A stretch of DNA of 64,000 nt from Tupaia tana (GCA_026018925.1 JAKSZU010000029.1:8183006-8247005), one strand, 5' to 3'. Shown: positions 22,090 through 34,450, counted from the stretch's first letter. The notes: generated by a model from the sequence alone, not told the origin. Program-made: numbers and translations.

Positions 22090-22458
22090 AACTTACCCAG
22101 GAGTGCTAGGCAGGCCAAAGAAATGCAGGAGAGTACCAGAGGCATCATTCACTTTAAGACACCAAGACACCCCACAAACAGAGTTGCCATAGGAACACTG
22201 TCGGCAAAGAGTCCACAGATTGATAAAGTTAATGAGATACAGAGTAGCATCCATGCTATGAAGTGCTAGGTATTCAGATACAACACCTGGGCAGGTTCTT
22301 GTCTGATGGTCACAAAGAATTAGAAATGTGGACAAAGGGAGAGGATAGTAAACAAAGTTTATTAGAAAACAGTCAAAGCTTCCAGCTAAGCAAATGGGTA
22401 TACTCAGGGTGTCAGAATGGACCCTGACAAGAAAAATTATAAAAAAAAAAAAAAAAAA
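22090..22458. other. Unidentified retroposed or LTR-like fragment
   Basis: The stretch ends on the + strand in 18 A residues (22441-22458), as a retroposed copy would. On the - strand it contains AATAAACTTTG and a good splice donor (CCTGGGTAAGT, near 22093), as LTR-leader sequence would. A 127-codon minus-strand ORF crosses it without recognisable domains. I cannot decide between the two readings. Confidence 0.35.
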
Positions 22459-23050
22459 TGTGAAAAATAATTTCATCTAAGGAGATGGAGAAAAAAAATA
22501 CTTTTTAAAAAGCGATGTCAGCACAAGAGTTTTGTGCCACCAGGAGTCTTAAACTAATCATTGTCCTTGAGTTGGACACTGTGCTCAGGACTACAGCCAG
22601 TTTGTCTATTTCTAGCCAGTCAACAAGTGCTCATAAATTTTTTGAAATATGAAAGAAGAGTTTATTTTTCAAGGTCCTTCCCTCTGCTGCTCTCCAGACC
22701 AAGAGACACTGCACTTTTCATTTGGAATGTTGCAATGATACGGATCATGCTACTTTCAGCTGCCATTATCTTAAGCAGGCTGCAAGCAGTTTTCTGTCCA
22801 AGCAAGAAGCAAGAGCTAATAATTGATTTCTGTTGAGAGTTGTGAATTTTTTTTTAATTAAAGTCTTGACTGTGCTGACTCTATTTGTCTACTACCCTCC
22901 ATTTCATGGACTCCTCATGCTATCTAGCTAACCAAAGAGCTTACTCCTCTCTCATCAGGATCCTGTAGCAGAGCTGGAAGCTGAAATCCTGGTCCTCTGA
23001 CCCCCTGGTTTCTCAACCAGAAGCAGGAGAACTTCCATTGTGAACTCTAT
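22459..23050. other. Unassigned sequence
   Basis: No supported gene or repeat. Short ORFs here have no recognisable motif. Confidence 0.4.
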
Positions 23051-23490
23051 ATTGGAAACTTGCTTAGAGCTTTTTGTGTAAACAAGAGTGATTAACATTC
23101 CTGCAGTCTTTTCTAAATAACCTGAAACCCCCTACCTTGAGAACTTCCTTAGTGATAAGCTCCTTGCCCCAAGTCATGAAGACCATTAAAATTTATTGTG
23201 TTTAGGCAAGAACTGGAAAGTGCCCTTAGTAACTATTAACCGGCTTGATCAGGCTTCTGTGACTGCTTTCCATTGGGATCCCCTCTCCCTTTCTTCTCCG
23301 CTCCCTCAATGGTTACCATTCCCGCCGAAAATATGCTTTTTGTTTTTACAAGCACCCTTCTCCCTACACTCGGGGCTGCGGGGTCTTTGAGAGACATGAG
23401 TGCTCTCGCAGTCTCTGGTAATAATAACTCCTATAATTTGGCTATGACTGGATGTCCTCTCCTTTCTCACTGATCAAAATGTAACAAACC
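23051..23490 (+). mobile_element. Probable class I LTR fragment
   Basis: CCTTGCCCCAAGTCATGAAG, a CCATTAAAAT element and GAGTGCTCTCGCAGTCTCTG with a following AATAATAA have the flavour of a gammaretrovirus-like U3-R-U5. Ends and duplication were not identified. Confidence 0.4.
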
Positions 23491-23834
23491 GACCCCGCGC
23501 CCAGCTTGGACTGGATCACCCCACTCCGGAGCTTCTGGAGTCACCCTTGTACACCTGAATGCACACACCCACCTTCTGACAAAGCAGCTACTGAAAGCAA
23601 AGCCCAGATCACCTCTTTCCTCACCCCAGAACTGCACACCCCCACACTCCACACCCCCACACTCTGGTCGCTCTCCCCACCCAGCCCAGACTAGGGGCTG
23701 CACCTTCCCTCTGGCGCCCCTCCTCCTAGGCCCAACATCCCCCCACTTTTCTGCTCCCACCAAGGAAGAGGGACACCTCTCCCCTACGAGGGTCCTCAAA
23801 ACCCACAACCCTCCTCCTCCACACTCAGACTCAC

Positions 23835-24113
23835 CATCATGGACACCGTGTCTGGCAGAGCACGGTCAGCACAGCGGCAAGTTTTTCCCAGCAACCACGT
23901 GGAAGGAACTGAGTGCCACAGGCGGAGAGAGAATCTGAAAAAGCCGCGTTTCTCAGCCTGTGCTGATGACGTCATCGGAGCAGAGACTACATTTCCCACT
24001 AGGCTCTGCTATCCTGGATTAGGCAACAATGTGAAGGTTCCTGTGCTTTTGCAGAGGAGAGTCCTGTTACCAGGAGACTAGAAAGTGACAGGAAAGGAAC
24101 AGTCTCTATCCAG
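23835..24113. promoter_or_regulatory. Candidate bidirectional promoter with two first exons
   Basis: A non-repetitive, CpG-containing island within repeats. It holds an E-box CACGTG (23896-23901), a perfect cyclic-AMP element TGACGTCA (23967-23974) and a ZNF143-type motif ACTACATTTCCCAC (23986-23999), with no TATA box. To the right, a possible + exon ends CTATCCAG before GTGAGTGAG (GT at 24114). To the left, a possible - exon ends ATGATG before GTGAGTCTG (exon end 23835), so that transcript would start its ORF just before the first intron. No further exons were recognised in the window. Confidence 0.5.
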
Positions 24114-24704
24114 GTGAGTGAGAGACAGGATCCTGGTTCTTTATTAAATCCTGGTTGATGTCTCAGGGATAATGAGGAAATTCATACCGGGTCACTTAGT
24201 CAATGACATTAATAAGTAATTTAACACTTTTGTTGTTCTGATACAGTTATTCCTGTTATAGGACCAATGACTGTTTTTAGTAATGCAATCTAAAGAATGA
24301 AAAATAATGTGTTTTGGGTTATTAAGAAACAGATAATTGCTACGGTAATTCTCTTGCAGTCATTTAAATATGTTTATCCTCACCCACTAAGCTGATTTTT
24401 GAGTGTTTAATGGTTATTACAGTTGGAAAACTGTTCTAGTATATTTTTAAGATAAGACAGCAGAATAATAGGATAGGTGTATTTCATATTCCAAGTCTAC
24501 TTACACTTCAAGTGTCCAATAATTACTTGACCAAAAGCTCCCATGTTTTATCTAACAAATCTTTAATTATTTGGGGTATGTCTGTGTGTGGGAGATGTAC
24601 CTGACTTACATACTCTTCCTTGATTTTGTCCACAAACCAGGCTAGGAGGAAATTCATATACATTTTGTTATTACTGAATTTCTTTAAAACAGAGAACTGA
24701 CCAT
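24114..24704. other. Unassigned sequence (possible first intron)
   Basis: A/T-rich non-repetitive DNA follows the candidate splice donor. No exon, gene or repeat seen. Confidence 0.4.
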
Positions 24705-24898
24705 CTTTTTAAAAATTATTTTATTTAACTATTTATTATTATTATTATTGTTATTATTAATTTGGCCAGAGAAAGAAAAAGTGAGAGAGAGGGAAAGTGA
24801 AAAAGCAAGCCACAAGGTCTGGGACTCCAGCTATACTCAGCCATGTGGGTGTACAGTGCCTTTATCCACCAGGCCAACTGCTGGCCTCAAAGTGCCCA
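24705..24898 (-). mobile_element. SINE-B
   Basis: Reverse copy: TTATTATTATTATTG-type tail, GAAAGTGAAAAAGCAAGCCA, then CCATGTGGGTGTACAGTGCC and GGCCAACTGCTGGCC head. Confidence 0.85.
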
Positions 24899-25384
24899 TC
24901 CTGATTCATCAGGGTTAATGTTAGACTGGAGTGGTGAAAGGAGGGAATAGTATGAAAAGTGAGTAAAGATTGGGAGTGGTGACTGGAGGGGGGGGGGTGC
25001 AAGAGACACGATTTTGTTCAAGACATATCCCTGATTTTTTTTTTCCTGTTATATGCCCTGCCATGTTCCAATTTCTGTATCTTCTCTGATGCTGTAAGTG
25101 TCTTTCAATGACTCTGTTCTATAGACACAAAGAACTTAGTCTGTCACCACAGTACTCTCTCACCTTCTAGTTTTGGATCCCTGGCCTCCCTTCCTAGCAC
25201 CCTTGGATACCGGGTCTCTCTTAAACACATATTGCTATGTTATTGGGGGGATTATTTAAATATAAGATGATTGGCAGGGAGTGAGTGGGGGAGTCAATCA
25301 ACTGACATTCCCACCTCTAAAACCGAGGTGTTGTTTACTCTCTTTGTGGACTGTAGTTTTCTATGTTTTAACATGGAGACAAGA

Positions 25385-25536
25385 AGGGTCAACAGATGAT
25401 GTGGTGATTAAAGTGCTGGATTTCCACACGGGTGAAACATGTCTAGTCCTGGACCTGGCAGCTTGCTTTCTCACTTTTTCTTTCTCTTCATCTCTCTCTG
25501 ATCAAATTTAAAAGTAGTAATAAATAAAATAAATAA
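25385..25536 (+). mobile_element. SINE-B
   Basis: GGTCAACAGATGATGTGGTG head, GCAGCTTGCTTTCTCAC and a CTGATCAAATTTAAAAG-(TAAA)n end. Confidence 0.85.
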
Positions 25537-25788
25537 TGCCTACCAAAAAAAGAAAAAAATGGAGACCATAATACACATTTGCATGTGTAGACATCACTTG
25601 GGCTCACCTCTAGTAATAGACCAAGAAACAATCTCTATCTTCTTCCTAGGATGGTAAATTTTCCAGAAACATAGAAAGGAGACTCAGTGTTGTGAGTTAC
25701 TTCCAACATTGGCGATGTATTGCAATTTTCAGTGTTCAAGTTTATCCTTTTCTTGTAATAATTATTCCTAAGGGAATAATTGACCTTA

Positions 25789-26022
25789 TGGGCCAACTCT
25801 GTGAAGTTAAGGCATCCAGATCCCACCTGGCAGACTGCATAGTTCAATTCCTGTATCTGGCTTGAGAAACATGTGAGATGTGTATGAAGTCATAGCCAAA
25901 ATCTCAAAAGAAGGAAGAAGTGGAGGGTAAATGGTTACAGCATGACTATGGCCCATTTGGGGTGCTTTCTCACTTTCCCTTTTCTCTTTCTCTTCAGTTA
26001 AGTAATATGTATTTAGGCAAAG
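25789..26022 (+). mobile_element. SINE-A, old
   Basis: GGGCCAACTCTGTGAAGTTA head, CCAAAATCTCAAAAGAAGG body, GTGCTTTCTCACTTTCCC and a decayed AGGCAAAGTTAAAAAAATT end. Confidence 0.7.
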
Positions 26023-28697
26023 TTAAAAAAATTAAAAATATACTTTATTTTAGTATATTTATCTTATCTTGTGTTGTGTTACTTTTCTGAACTTGTCTGT
26101 TCATACTAATAGTCTGTAGCCAATTCTTAGTGACTTTCTAAAAATTGTGTCATGTCATCCACAAATAAAGGTAACTTGATGTATTCCTTCCTAATATAAA
26201 TGCCTTTTATCTATTTCAGTAGTGAGTCCTCACAGTCGTTGGCCTTTGAAGTTCCTATCGAGCACACACCTGTTTTAGAACCCCTGCAAGGAGGAAAGTG
26301 TGCCCTTCTGTGGTGGTAGGGGCCATAGGCTTCTTCTCACACTCCCTACTGTGGGCACACATGTCCTAACCATACTACTTTTTCTAACTGTGTGTATATG
26401 CTCCAGCCACTGTCTCAGTGTGCAGGGCTGCTCATGGCACCTCAGAGATCCACATATACAAGCACTGTTGTTTCTCAGGATAGTCTATTTGGCAGTGGAT
26501 CTGCTTTCAGTGTGGCACCACGCTGCAGCTGACTGGGACCCAGATGGTGAAGAGACCCCTATGCATGTTCCTTCTTCAGATTAGTGCAGTTTTGTAGGCA
26601 TCAGAAATATCTTATGTTGGATGATCGGGAACGTCAGGGCTCTTCTGTAGCTAGGACTGTGGTCCCTGGTGACAATGGGAACACTAGGGACCTTTCACGT
26701 GCTCTGTCCCAGAACTGGGATATTTCTAGCATCTCAAACTAAGCCAGAGTGCAGACTCTAGAATAAATAGCAGCTTTCCAATGTACAAACATCAACACAC
26801 ACACAAGCAAGAATAATCAGGAGAATGTGATGTTACCAATGGACAAATTAAAGTGCAGGGACGGACAGTAAAGGGAAGATGCTTGTCAGAGATTTCACAG
26901 TCATGGTTTTGAAGAACCACAACACACTTCAAAGAAAATACACAGAAACATTTCAACACACTTTTGATGTATATGTGGCAAGGGTCTATAAGAGCTTTTG
27001 GGGTGGGAAATATTTTGAGTGTCATTGAAATATACAATCTTCTGTGGTTGCTCTTTTAGTATTAACATTTTGAGTTTTACTTGTAGTCATATCTTTATTT
27101 AATTATTTTTTCAGCAAGTAATTATTCAACAACTCACTGCCTCAGGAATAGTTTCAGTACCTGGATACCTATTGGTGAATACAGTAATTTAGACATGGCT
27201 GTATTCCAATAAAAAAGAGACAGTCATCTTAACTATACAGAATACACTTAAGCTCTAACTATATTAAAGTCTATAAAGAAAATTGTAGTTTTCTATAAAA
27301 GAGAAAAACAGTTGGTCACAGCACCAACCACACTCTGGGGAGTCTGAAGGATTTACATGGGAAGAGAGACAGTAAAGCAAATTATGAGGGAGAAACAGTA
27401 TTTGAGGATGATTGAAAATCTTATTCAAAGACCACAGCAGAAAAATTTAGGTACAAATATAGAAGGGAAGTAAGGCCCATGGGCATGAAGTACAGTAGAA
27501 GAGGGAAAGGAATGTAAAAGAGGGTTGAAAAGGTAGACATGATCTAGTTGAATGTCTTGAAATGATTTTTGTAGAAAGAAGTATAATCTAATTCACTTTT
27601 TGGATTAGCCTAACTATTGTGAGGAAAATTTATGGGGACAGGCAAAAATAGAATTAGGAAAACCAGGATGAAGGCTGTTGGCGATGTTCAGGGAATAGAA
27701 ACTGGTGACTTGGACTATGGAGAGATGTGAATTTATGATGAAGAGAATTCATCATAAATTGGATATGGTAATGAGACTCTGGAATGACTAATTCAAAGAT
27801 GACTCAAGTATAATTCAACAGCTTCTGGATTGAGTAGCTGGATGTGGTGATGCCATTTTGGTTACAACATGGGGTACACACATACAAACAAATCATAACT
27901 TTCGGTTAGGTTTTGGAGGGGAGGCATAAATGTCCTCTGAAATTCTTCAGGGACCCTATTGCTGGTTTAGAGTAGAGGTAAGTGTATTCAGATGAGGGAC
28001 AAGGCAGAAGTAGAGAAGAAATGATGGCCAGGAAAATAGATGAGTGGATCCAGGGGGGGGGGGGGAAATTATCTGTAATAGAGCACCATTTCAGGATCCT
28101 AGGTCTATAAAGTCAAAATTGATGTGACAGGATCAGTGTCATTAAGTCAGTGGCATTTGAGGGCAGTACACTGGCAAGGACAGCAGGGGAGAAGAGCATA
28201 ATAGAATTAAGTAGCATAAAAATGTTAAGTCTGATCTCCCCTTGCTCCACTTCAGGAAGGTTAAGGGAAAAGGACAGAAAGAATGCAAGACAGATTACAG
28301 CAGCTCTTTCAAACAAGATATTCATATGCCTGTCTTCTACTACAGTACATTGGTTATCAAATGCTTCTGAAAACTTCCCAAACTAAATCCAATGCCAACT
28401 TTGTTTTTCTTTATTATTCTTTGGCATTTGTAGGTAATCTGTTATATTTCTGTGGTTACTGTGAGAAAATAAAATCCCCTTTAGTCTTCGTACTGACCAC
28501 GGAACACTTAACAGATTATTTTATTATTATTATTTACTTAGGACTCACTGGACATTTATTTAAAAGTGAGAAGAAAGCAAACACCTGGCTCTAGTTTGGA
28601 AATTTATCCCTCACTAGCTTTCTACATTTATAGTTTCTTTATCCATTGTGTTTTCCTTTTGGAATGTTTAGTGGTTGTGACTACTCAAAATAACTTT
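26023..28697. other. Long unassigned stretch
   Basis: About 2.7 kb shows no SINE, L1 or LTR that I recognise and no convincing coding frame. ORFs at 26300-26584, 28150-28386 and 28283-28594 are short and carry no motif. A run of 13 G lies at about 28054-28066. It is the largest low-repeat block in the window. Confidence 0.4.
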
Positions 28698-28961
28698 TTT
28701 TTTTTTTTCTGGTTTATGCTGTAGGGCACATGCACTCACCCAAGAGAGCAAGATAGTGAGAGGAAAAGTGAGAAATCAACTCTCAGGGGAGAATGCCATG
28801 TCACAATCCCTTCTCCTTTATTCTCCTCCTGGGACTTTATACACGTGCAGACACACACACATGTACCCAGTATGATTTTTAAGCTACCCTATCCAGGACT
28901 TGAACCACAGTCAACCATGTGGGAGCCCAGGACCCTTACCACCACACCACCTACAAGCCCC
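28698..28961 (-). mobile_element. SINE-A
   Basis: Reverse copy from a T run and TATGCTGTAGGGCACATGCA to CACACCACCTACAAGCCCC, with an ACACACAC expansion at the GTGTGT site. Confidence 0.82.
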
Positions 28962-29200
28962 AATAGCATCCATTTTTAAAGTTACTTTTGTGCTTTTCCT
29001 TCCTCACTCTCTTCTGTTTTGTTGGCAATTTTCTTAGTACTACTTTCCAATTAGCCTACTCTCTGATTAATTTGTTCATCCCTGCTCCTAGCATTTTTTC
29101 CTCTGCATATAATGTAAAAATTTCATTTCAGTTAGTGTGTCTTATTTTCATGATTTTTTTTAATTTTTATATATCATATACATTTCTTCTTAATTTACAT

Positions 29201-29440
29201 TGTTTTTTTTGGTATGTTCTCAATAGAGACAGAGACAGAGAAAGAGAGGGAAAATGAGAAATCAATCCTTGAGGGTGATGGCTACACTGCAGTCTTTTCT
29301 CTGTCATAATCCTCTTGAGATTTTGGACATCTACATACATGCACCCAGCATGATTTTCAAGCCACTGGGTCTGGAACTCCAACCCGAGTTGGCTATGTAG
29401 GTTCCAGTGCTTTCACTTTTAAGCCACCTGCCAGCCTGCC
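29201..29440 (-). mobile_element. SINE-A, old
   Basis: CAATAGAGACAGAGACAGAG, CACTGCAGTCTTTTCTCTG, GATTTTCAAGCCACTGGGTC and CACCTGCCAGCCTGCC head in reverse orientation. Confidence 0.78.
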
Positions 29441-29504
29441 TTGTTTTGTTTTGTTTATTTCAACGTATTTCATTCAATTTGTACAATAGTGTTTTCTTTA
29501 TCCC

Positions 29505-30760
29505 TTTTTTATTTATAGGAAAACTAGCAAAATTATTTTTTCATTGACAGCAATTTGATATAAAAATTTCCATGGTCTTCAATTGAACTGTATGTCTCTT
29601 TTCTTTAGAATGTCCTTTTTTTCATTAAAATAATTCCTAAACCACTCTATGTGCTTGACCTTCTGTTTAACACTTAGATATGGCTTTTTGGAAAGGCCAC
29701 AAGCCACTAGCTCCATGAAGTAACAAATTGGCCCTTGTTTTGGAAAATCCTCTAGGTATTTATAAAGAAATACATGTTCATGAAATTCTGAACGATCATC
29801 AACAAAACCTGCTTCATTGGTGATTGGGAACTCCCACAGCTTCCCTTCTTTTGCCCACTGGATCATCTCTTCAAACCCATTTGGAATAAGCTGTTCACTG
29901 ACTCTGGCAACCTGCTTAGCAAATTCCACATCCCAAAGTGAAGGTGATGTCTCTGGTTCAGGTGCTTCTTCAGTAATTGCCTTAGTGTCAAAAATGTTAA
30001 GTCTCTTCTTCTTGAATATATTTTTCTTAAGACATTTTCTAAGATCAGCCATCCTCTCCTGGCCAAGGTCACTGTGCAATCCTTCATCAAACTGAATCTG
30101 ATACTCTGGTCTTGTACTAACTCTAGCTGTAACATATCTGGCAACTTTCATATCTCATACTATGTTCCTGACACTAATTTTAGGTCTCTCTCCATCTACC
30201 TATGCCCTCACGTCTTTCTCATGCTGCCGGAGTTGCCTGAGCAGTTCTGATTTGGTCATCTGCTTGTTGAAAGGGAGGAATTCTGCAGCAGCAGATGGAG
30301 CCGCCAACTCAAGACTGAGCTGCTCCTTTCTCTTCTTTGTTGTATCTTCTGTAGTTTTCTTAAGCCTGCCAAATGTAACCTCCAAATTTGCAAGTGGTCT
30401 TCTATTAGGTGGCTTTGTTGTTTGTACATTTACAGTACTTAATTCAAATTTCATGCTCTTAATAATATCTAACAAGTCTTTTTTTGTATTTTCTTTGACA
30501 TTGTCTTGGCTTTCTGATTTTGGAAATCTCATCGGTTGGAACAGACTGCTCACCTTTCTTCCTATAGATAACACTGTTGGTACCAAAATACTTTTGGATA
30601 TTATTTTTTATTTTTACTGTTCTTTGTGGAGCAGCCAGTAGCACGACCATAGCCACCATTGCCTCCAGGTTTCCAGAAGATAAAGGGTGTTGGGAAAGCA
30701 GGCAAAGAGGTAGGGATGCTGAGACTCTAGGTAACATTGCCAAAAAACACACTGAATATA
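29505..30760 (-). pseudogene. MRPS31: MRPS31 processed pseudogene
   Basis: An intronless copy of the mRNA for mitochondrial small-subunit ribosomal protein mS31. Reading leftward, the start is near 30737 (MLPRVS), followed by [33 protein letters not shown] and then the long conserved C-terminal frame at 29582-30151 ([72 protein letters not shown]), ending in DIQFN at the stop. Frameshifts separate the N-terminal, middle and C-terminal frames. A 3' UTR follows, with ATAAATAAAAAAG near 29505-29520. A clear TSD was not found. Confidence 0.92.
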
Positions 30761-31341
30761 AAAGGTCTTTTGTTTCTTTAAGGAATTTAAATATACTTGG
30801 TGTAAGTTTATATTAAGATTGCCCTGCTAGTGCTATTTTTTTCTAAGTAAACTTATCTACCAAGTGGTGATTATTGGGCTTTCCTTTGTACTTTTAATTT
30901 TCTTCATGAAATTTTAATTTACCAAATTAAATTTAAGGATTTTTCTCCCTCTTTAGTTTTTTGCCTTCCTCTATCAGCCTCAGAAATTCTATCCCAAGAC
31001 TTGGTATCGTATTTAAAATTGTAAATCATATCCGGAGTTACTCAGGACCTGGATTCCTCATTTTAAAGTCCAACGTCTTACTTTTCAAGTCAGTTGCATT
31101 GCTCTGCATTTTTCTCCAGCCCCATATTGATGTCAGGAACCCTGACTCCTCTTCTACACGTATCTATATCCTTGTAAAGTAGTCTATATAATCTCGAAGC
31201 CAACAGTTAGATTTCTTTTTGGTAAACTGAGACAACCAGAGTTTCTGATACCAAATATAAATGAGAAGAGAAAAATTCAGTACTTACAGAGTTTTTTTGG
31301 GTTTATCTTCAACTGTATGAGGACCTATTTTTCTTTTGGTT
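30761..31341. other. Unassigned sequence
   Basis: T-rich DNA, no supported feature. Confidence 0.4.
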
Positions 31342-31591
31342 TAGAGAGATTTTTTGCTATAGGGCATGTGTACTTGCAGAGAGACAGAAAGAGACAGAGA
31401 GACAGGGAACAGTAATCCCCCCTCCTGGGAATAGCCATGCTGCAATCCTTTCTCTTCCATTCTCCTCTTGAGATCATGAGCACACATGAACAAGTGACAG
31501 TGTGAGTTTTAAACCACCAAGTCTGGGACTTGAACCATGGTTGACTACATGGGAGTCCAGTAATGTAACCATTGCACCATTTGCTAGCCCC
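31342..31591 (-). mobile_element. SINE-A
   Basis: Reverse copy from AGAGATTTTTTGCTATAGGG to GTAACCATTGCACCATTTGC and TAGCCCC. Confidence 0.85.
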
Positions 31592-31839
31592 ATGATCTAT
31601 TTTTCTTAAGAGATTAGTGGAAAACTACCAGATATGCCTGACCCCAACATATTTTGAAAGCCCTTTCTCCCACATTAGGTCTTTTAATCCCCATAATCTC
31701 CAGCAAAATTATCAATTCCTTATAACAATATCTCTGATCTCTCAAATATCTCAATGTCTTCATCAGCTGTATGTGGCAAGGGACATCTGCCCATAGCAAA
31801 CATTTTTTTTTCTGAAAACCACTCCTAATTGTCACCTGT

Positions 31840-32260
31840 AGCTTTTCCTAGGGTGGTGTAAGGAAGTACCAGCAGTTATATGGCTTTAAAAGCAGATACC
31901 TTTTATTCCACAGTTCTGGAGGGTACAAGTGTGAAGTCAAGGCTTCAGCAGGGCCAGGCATCCTCTGTGACTGCATAGACTCTGTCCTGTCTATTGTCAG
32001 CTTCTGGTTTGGTTATTGAATCTTTAGCAGTTTTTGGTTTGCAGCTATCTCACTCCAATTTTTGGTTGGTTACAAAGCATTTTTCCATTTTTATAAAGAC
32101 ACTTATCATATTGGGTTCCATACCACCTCAGTGACCTCATGTTAATTAGGTCTGGAATGACTGTATTTACACAGTTCCAGGTACCAGTAGTAGGTCTTTA
32201 ACATATCTTCAGGGGGCAGGGAGGACATGACTGCATCCTCACCCTATGTCAGAAACAGCA
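31840..32260 (-). repeat. Old mammal-wide repeat, probably LTR-derived
   Basis: CCACAGTTCTGGAGGGTACA, GTGAAGTCAAGGCTTCAGCA, AGACACTTATCATATTGGGT and TTAATTAGGTCTGGAATGAC follow the order of a common ancient interspersed repeat (ERVL/MaLR-like or other MER). I could not fix the family. Confidence 0.4.
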
Positions 32261-32415
32261 AAGAAGTGAGGGAGGCCATAAAGATATGTGAAAGTCACAA
32301 GACATATAACCGCCTTGGTCATACTCTCATTTTTGCGTGTGGTGGGTACACCTTGCAATGACTGAGTCTGGCATCATAAGAACACTGACGTTTGGAAAAA
32401 TTTTATTGTTTTATT

Positions 32416-32685
32416 TATTTATTTTTTTTTTGGAGAGGTTTTTGCTATAGGGCGCGTGCGCTCGCCAGACAGACAGAGAGAGACAGAGAGATAGAAAGCA
32501 GGAAATCACCCCCCCCCAGGGGGGATGGCCATGCCGCAATCCCTTCTCCTCCATTCTCCTCTCGGGATCTTGGGCACGCACACACACGCGCCCGGCGTGA
32601 GTTTAAGCCGCCGGGTCCAGGACTCGAACCGCGGTCGACTACGTGGGAGTCCAGCGACATAGCCATTACGCTAACTGCTGGTCCC
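32416..32685 (-). mobile_element. SINE-A, young near-consensus copy
   Basis: It is among the best preserved copies, with most CpGs intact: GGGCGCGTGCGCTCGCC, ACGCGCCCGGCGTGAGTT, and B-box GGACTCGAACCGCGGTCGAC in reverse. A perfect 12-bp TSD, TATTGTTTTATT, lies at 32404-32415 and 32686-32697. Suitable as a family reference. Confidence 0.93.
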
Positions 32686-32880
32686 TATTGTTTTATTCAA
32701 ACCAAGTACTTCCATCACAACACGTATTCAGTATAAAGATTATAGAAGTGCTGTACACTCATTTATACAAAATCTTTTAAACCCATTGCATATTTTATAC
32801 TTAAAGTACATCTCTATTGAGATTAGACAATCTTTAGATGATCAAGTTAGGAAAATGTTTTTCATAAAATTGATTGGTGA

Positions 32881-33129
32881 GGGGCCAGCAGATGGCATAG
32901 TGGTAAAGGTGCTGAACTCCCACATAATTGACCCTGGTTCAAGTCCCAGATCTAGTGGCTTGAGAAGCATACCAGCACATGTGGTGTGTGCCCAAGATCC
33001 CAAAAGGAGAATAGAGAAGAGATTGCAGTATGGCCATCTTCCCTGTGGGGTGATTTAACATGTTCCTTTTCATTGTCTGTCTCTCTCCAGTGGGTGCATG
33101 TGCCCTATGACAAAGACCTTGGAGAAAAA
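32881..33129 (+). mobile_element. SINE-A
   Basis: GGGGCCAGCAGATGGCATAG head, GTGCCCAAGATCCCAAAAGG body and GCCCTATGACAAAGACCTTG end. Confidence 0.84.
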
Positions 33130-34091
33130 ATGATGGGATATATTTTTAGAGAAATTTTAAATTAACAAAAAATTAGCAGTGGTTTGTTACTCAGCCCTAT
33201 CCCACAGACCTCTGCTCTCCTTTGGTACCCTCTCACAGCCCAGTGCAGTGCCAGTGACAGTTCTCTGTAGGAAGGGACACACCACCAGTGGGTGGTGTGG
33301 CAGGAGAAGCTTGGCCATGGCACTACTGGAGGGCCATGAGTTGAGTACCTGATGAAGGGACATTCAGTGATCATTGCTGCTTCCATGGCTCTGGAAGTGG
33401 GCATGGACTACTTGGGCTTCATCTTCAGTCCCACCTGGAGATCTTTGCTCCCCAGGAAGTGCCATGGCACCACATTTCCCCAGCCACCCATGCCATCCCT
33501 CTTGATGAAGCATCAATGACTTCCACCTGCACAATGGCCAGCATTTTTGAGGTTCAGGCACCACTGCTACAGCTTCCCTGCATGCTCACATTCAGATCTC
33601 TCAACAAACATCAAGGTCACATTCACTCCCTATGCAGCCAGAACAGGGAGAAGCAAGAGATGCCTGAACCCCCTGAGAAGTTAGTGCAGCTGTTTTCTGA
33701 CCATGGACGTTCCAGATACCACAGCCACCACAGATACATCGGACACCACAGCCCACCCCACAGCTCATGCCACCACAGCCCTCCCTGACATGAACCATCG
33801 GGACTGCAAACTTCTGTCCATTTCCCAGGAACAGGGTCTTCATGGTGCAAAAATGGACTGTGATATCGCCCGAATTCAATTTAATGTCACAATATATAGC
33901 TGCTAAATGAAAACTCCAGGTGGAGACAGCCCAAAGGAAAATTAGAAGCCACCTCGTTTTTGTGCAGAATTGTAGGAGAAATCACATTGGCTGCTAAAAA
34001 CAATCCATACTACAAGACAGTGGACAAAGCTGGCTGAGATCAGTCTGCCACTGTCTCTCTGCATGATCTTTTCATCCCAGCATCGCTTTAC
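33130..34091. other. Unidentified GC-richer sequence, possibly exon-derived
   Basis: It is non-repetitive and richer in G+C than its surroundings, with overlapping short frames on both strands and many stops. It could be the body of an old processed pseudogene (see also 34956-35450), but I recognise no protein. Confidence 0.35.
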
Positions 34092-34450
34092 TGTCGGACC
34101 CACCAACAGCGAACAGTTCCTGAGTTTGGGGGTGAGGATTAAAGAAAGACAAGAAGACAGGATAGAAACAGGAGGACTGCCAGTCAATACTGGTCAGCCC
34201 CGAATGTACTTTATTGCTCGTATTTATACACACTCCAGAGATTTCTGTGATGTAAGGTTTTAAGTCCTTACTGAATTTATCAGGTTGTTATAACAATACT
34301 TTGGAACATTCCATTCAAAACAATCCCAAGATATTCTACTCATAACAATCCAGCCACCCAAGGCCATGTCTGGATAAAGACCCTGGTCTTATTCTGGTGG
34401 TCATGTCCTGCACATTCCTTGTGTCTCCTCTTTGGCTCCCCACACTTTAC
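34086..34450 (-). mobile_element. Solo LTR, class II type (353 bp)
   Basis: On the - strand the LTR runs from TGTGGGGAGCC (34444) to GGTGGGTCCGACA (34092). A TATA box (reverse of TATTTATA, about 34219) and AATAAA (reverse of TTTATT, about 34210) are correctly ordered. A perfect 6-bp TSD, CTTTAC, lies at 34086-34091 and 34445-34450. No internal sequence remains, so it is a recombination product of a provirus. Confidence 0.9.

Noticed and set aside
30162..30641. 159-codon + strand ORF
   Set aside because: Shadow of the MRPS31 pseudogene on the opposite strand.
32392..32736. 114-codon ORF rich in arginine
   Set aside because: It is a translation of a near-consensus SINE-A; the same frame appears in other copies.
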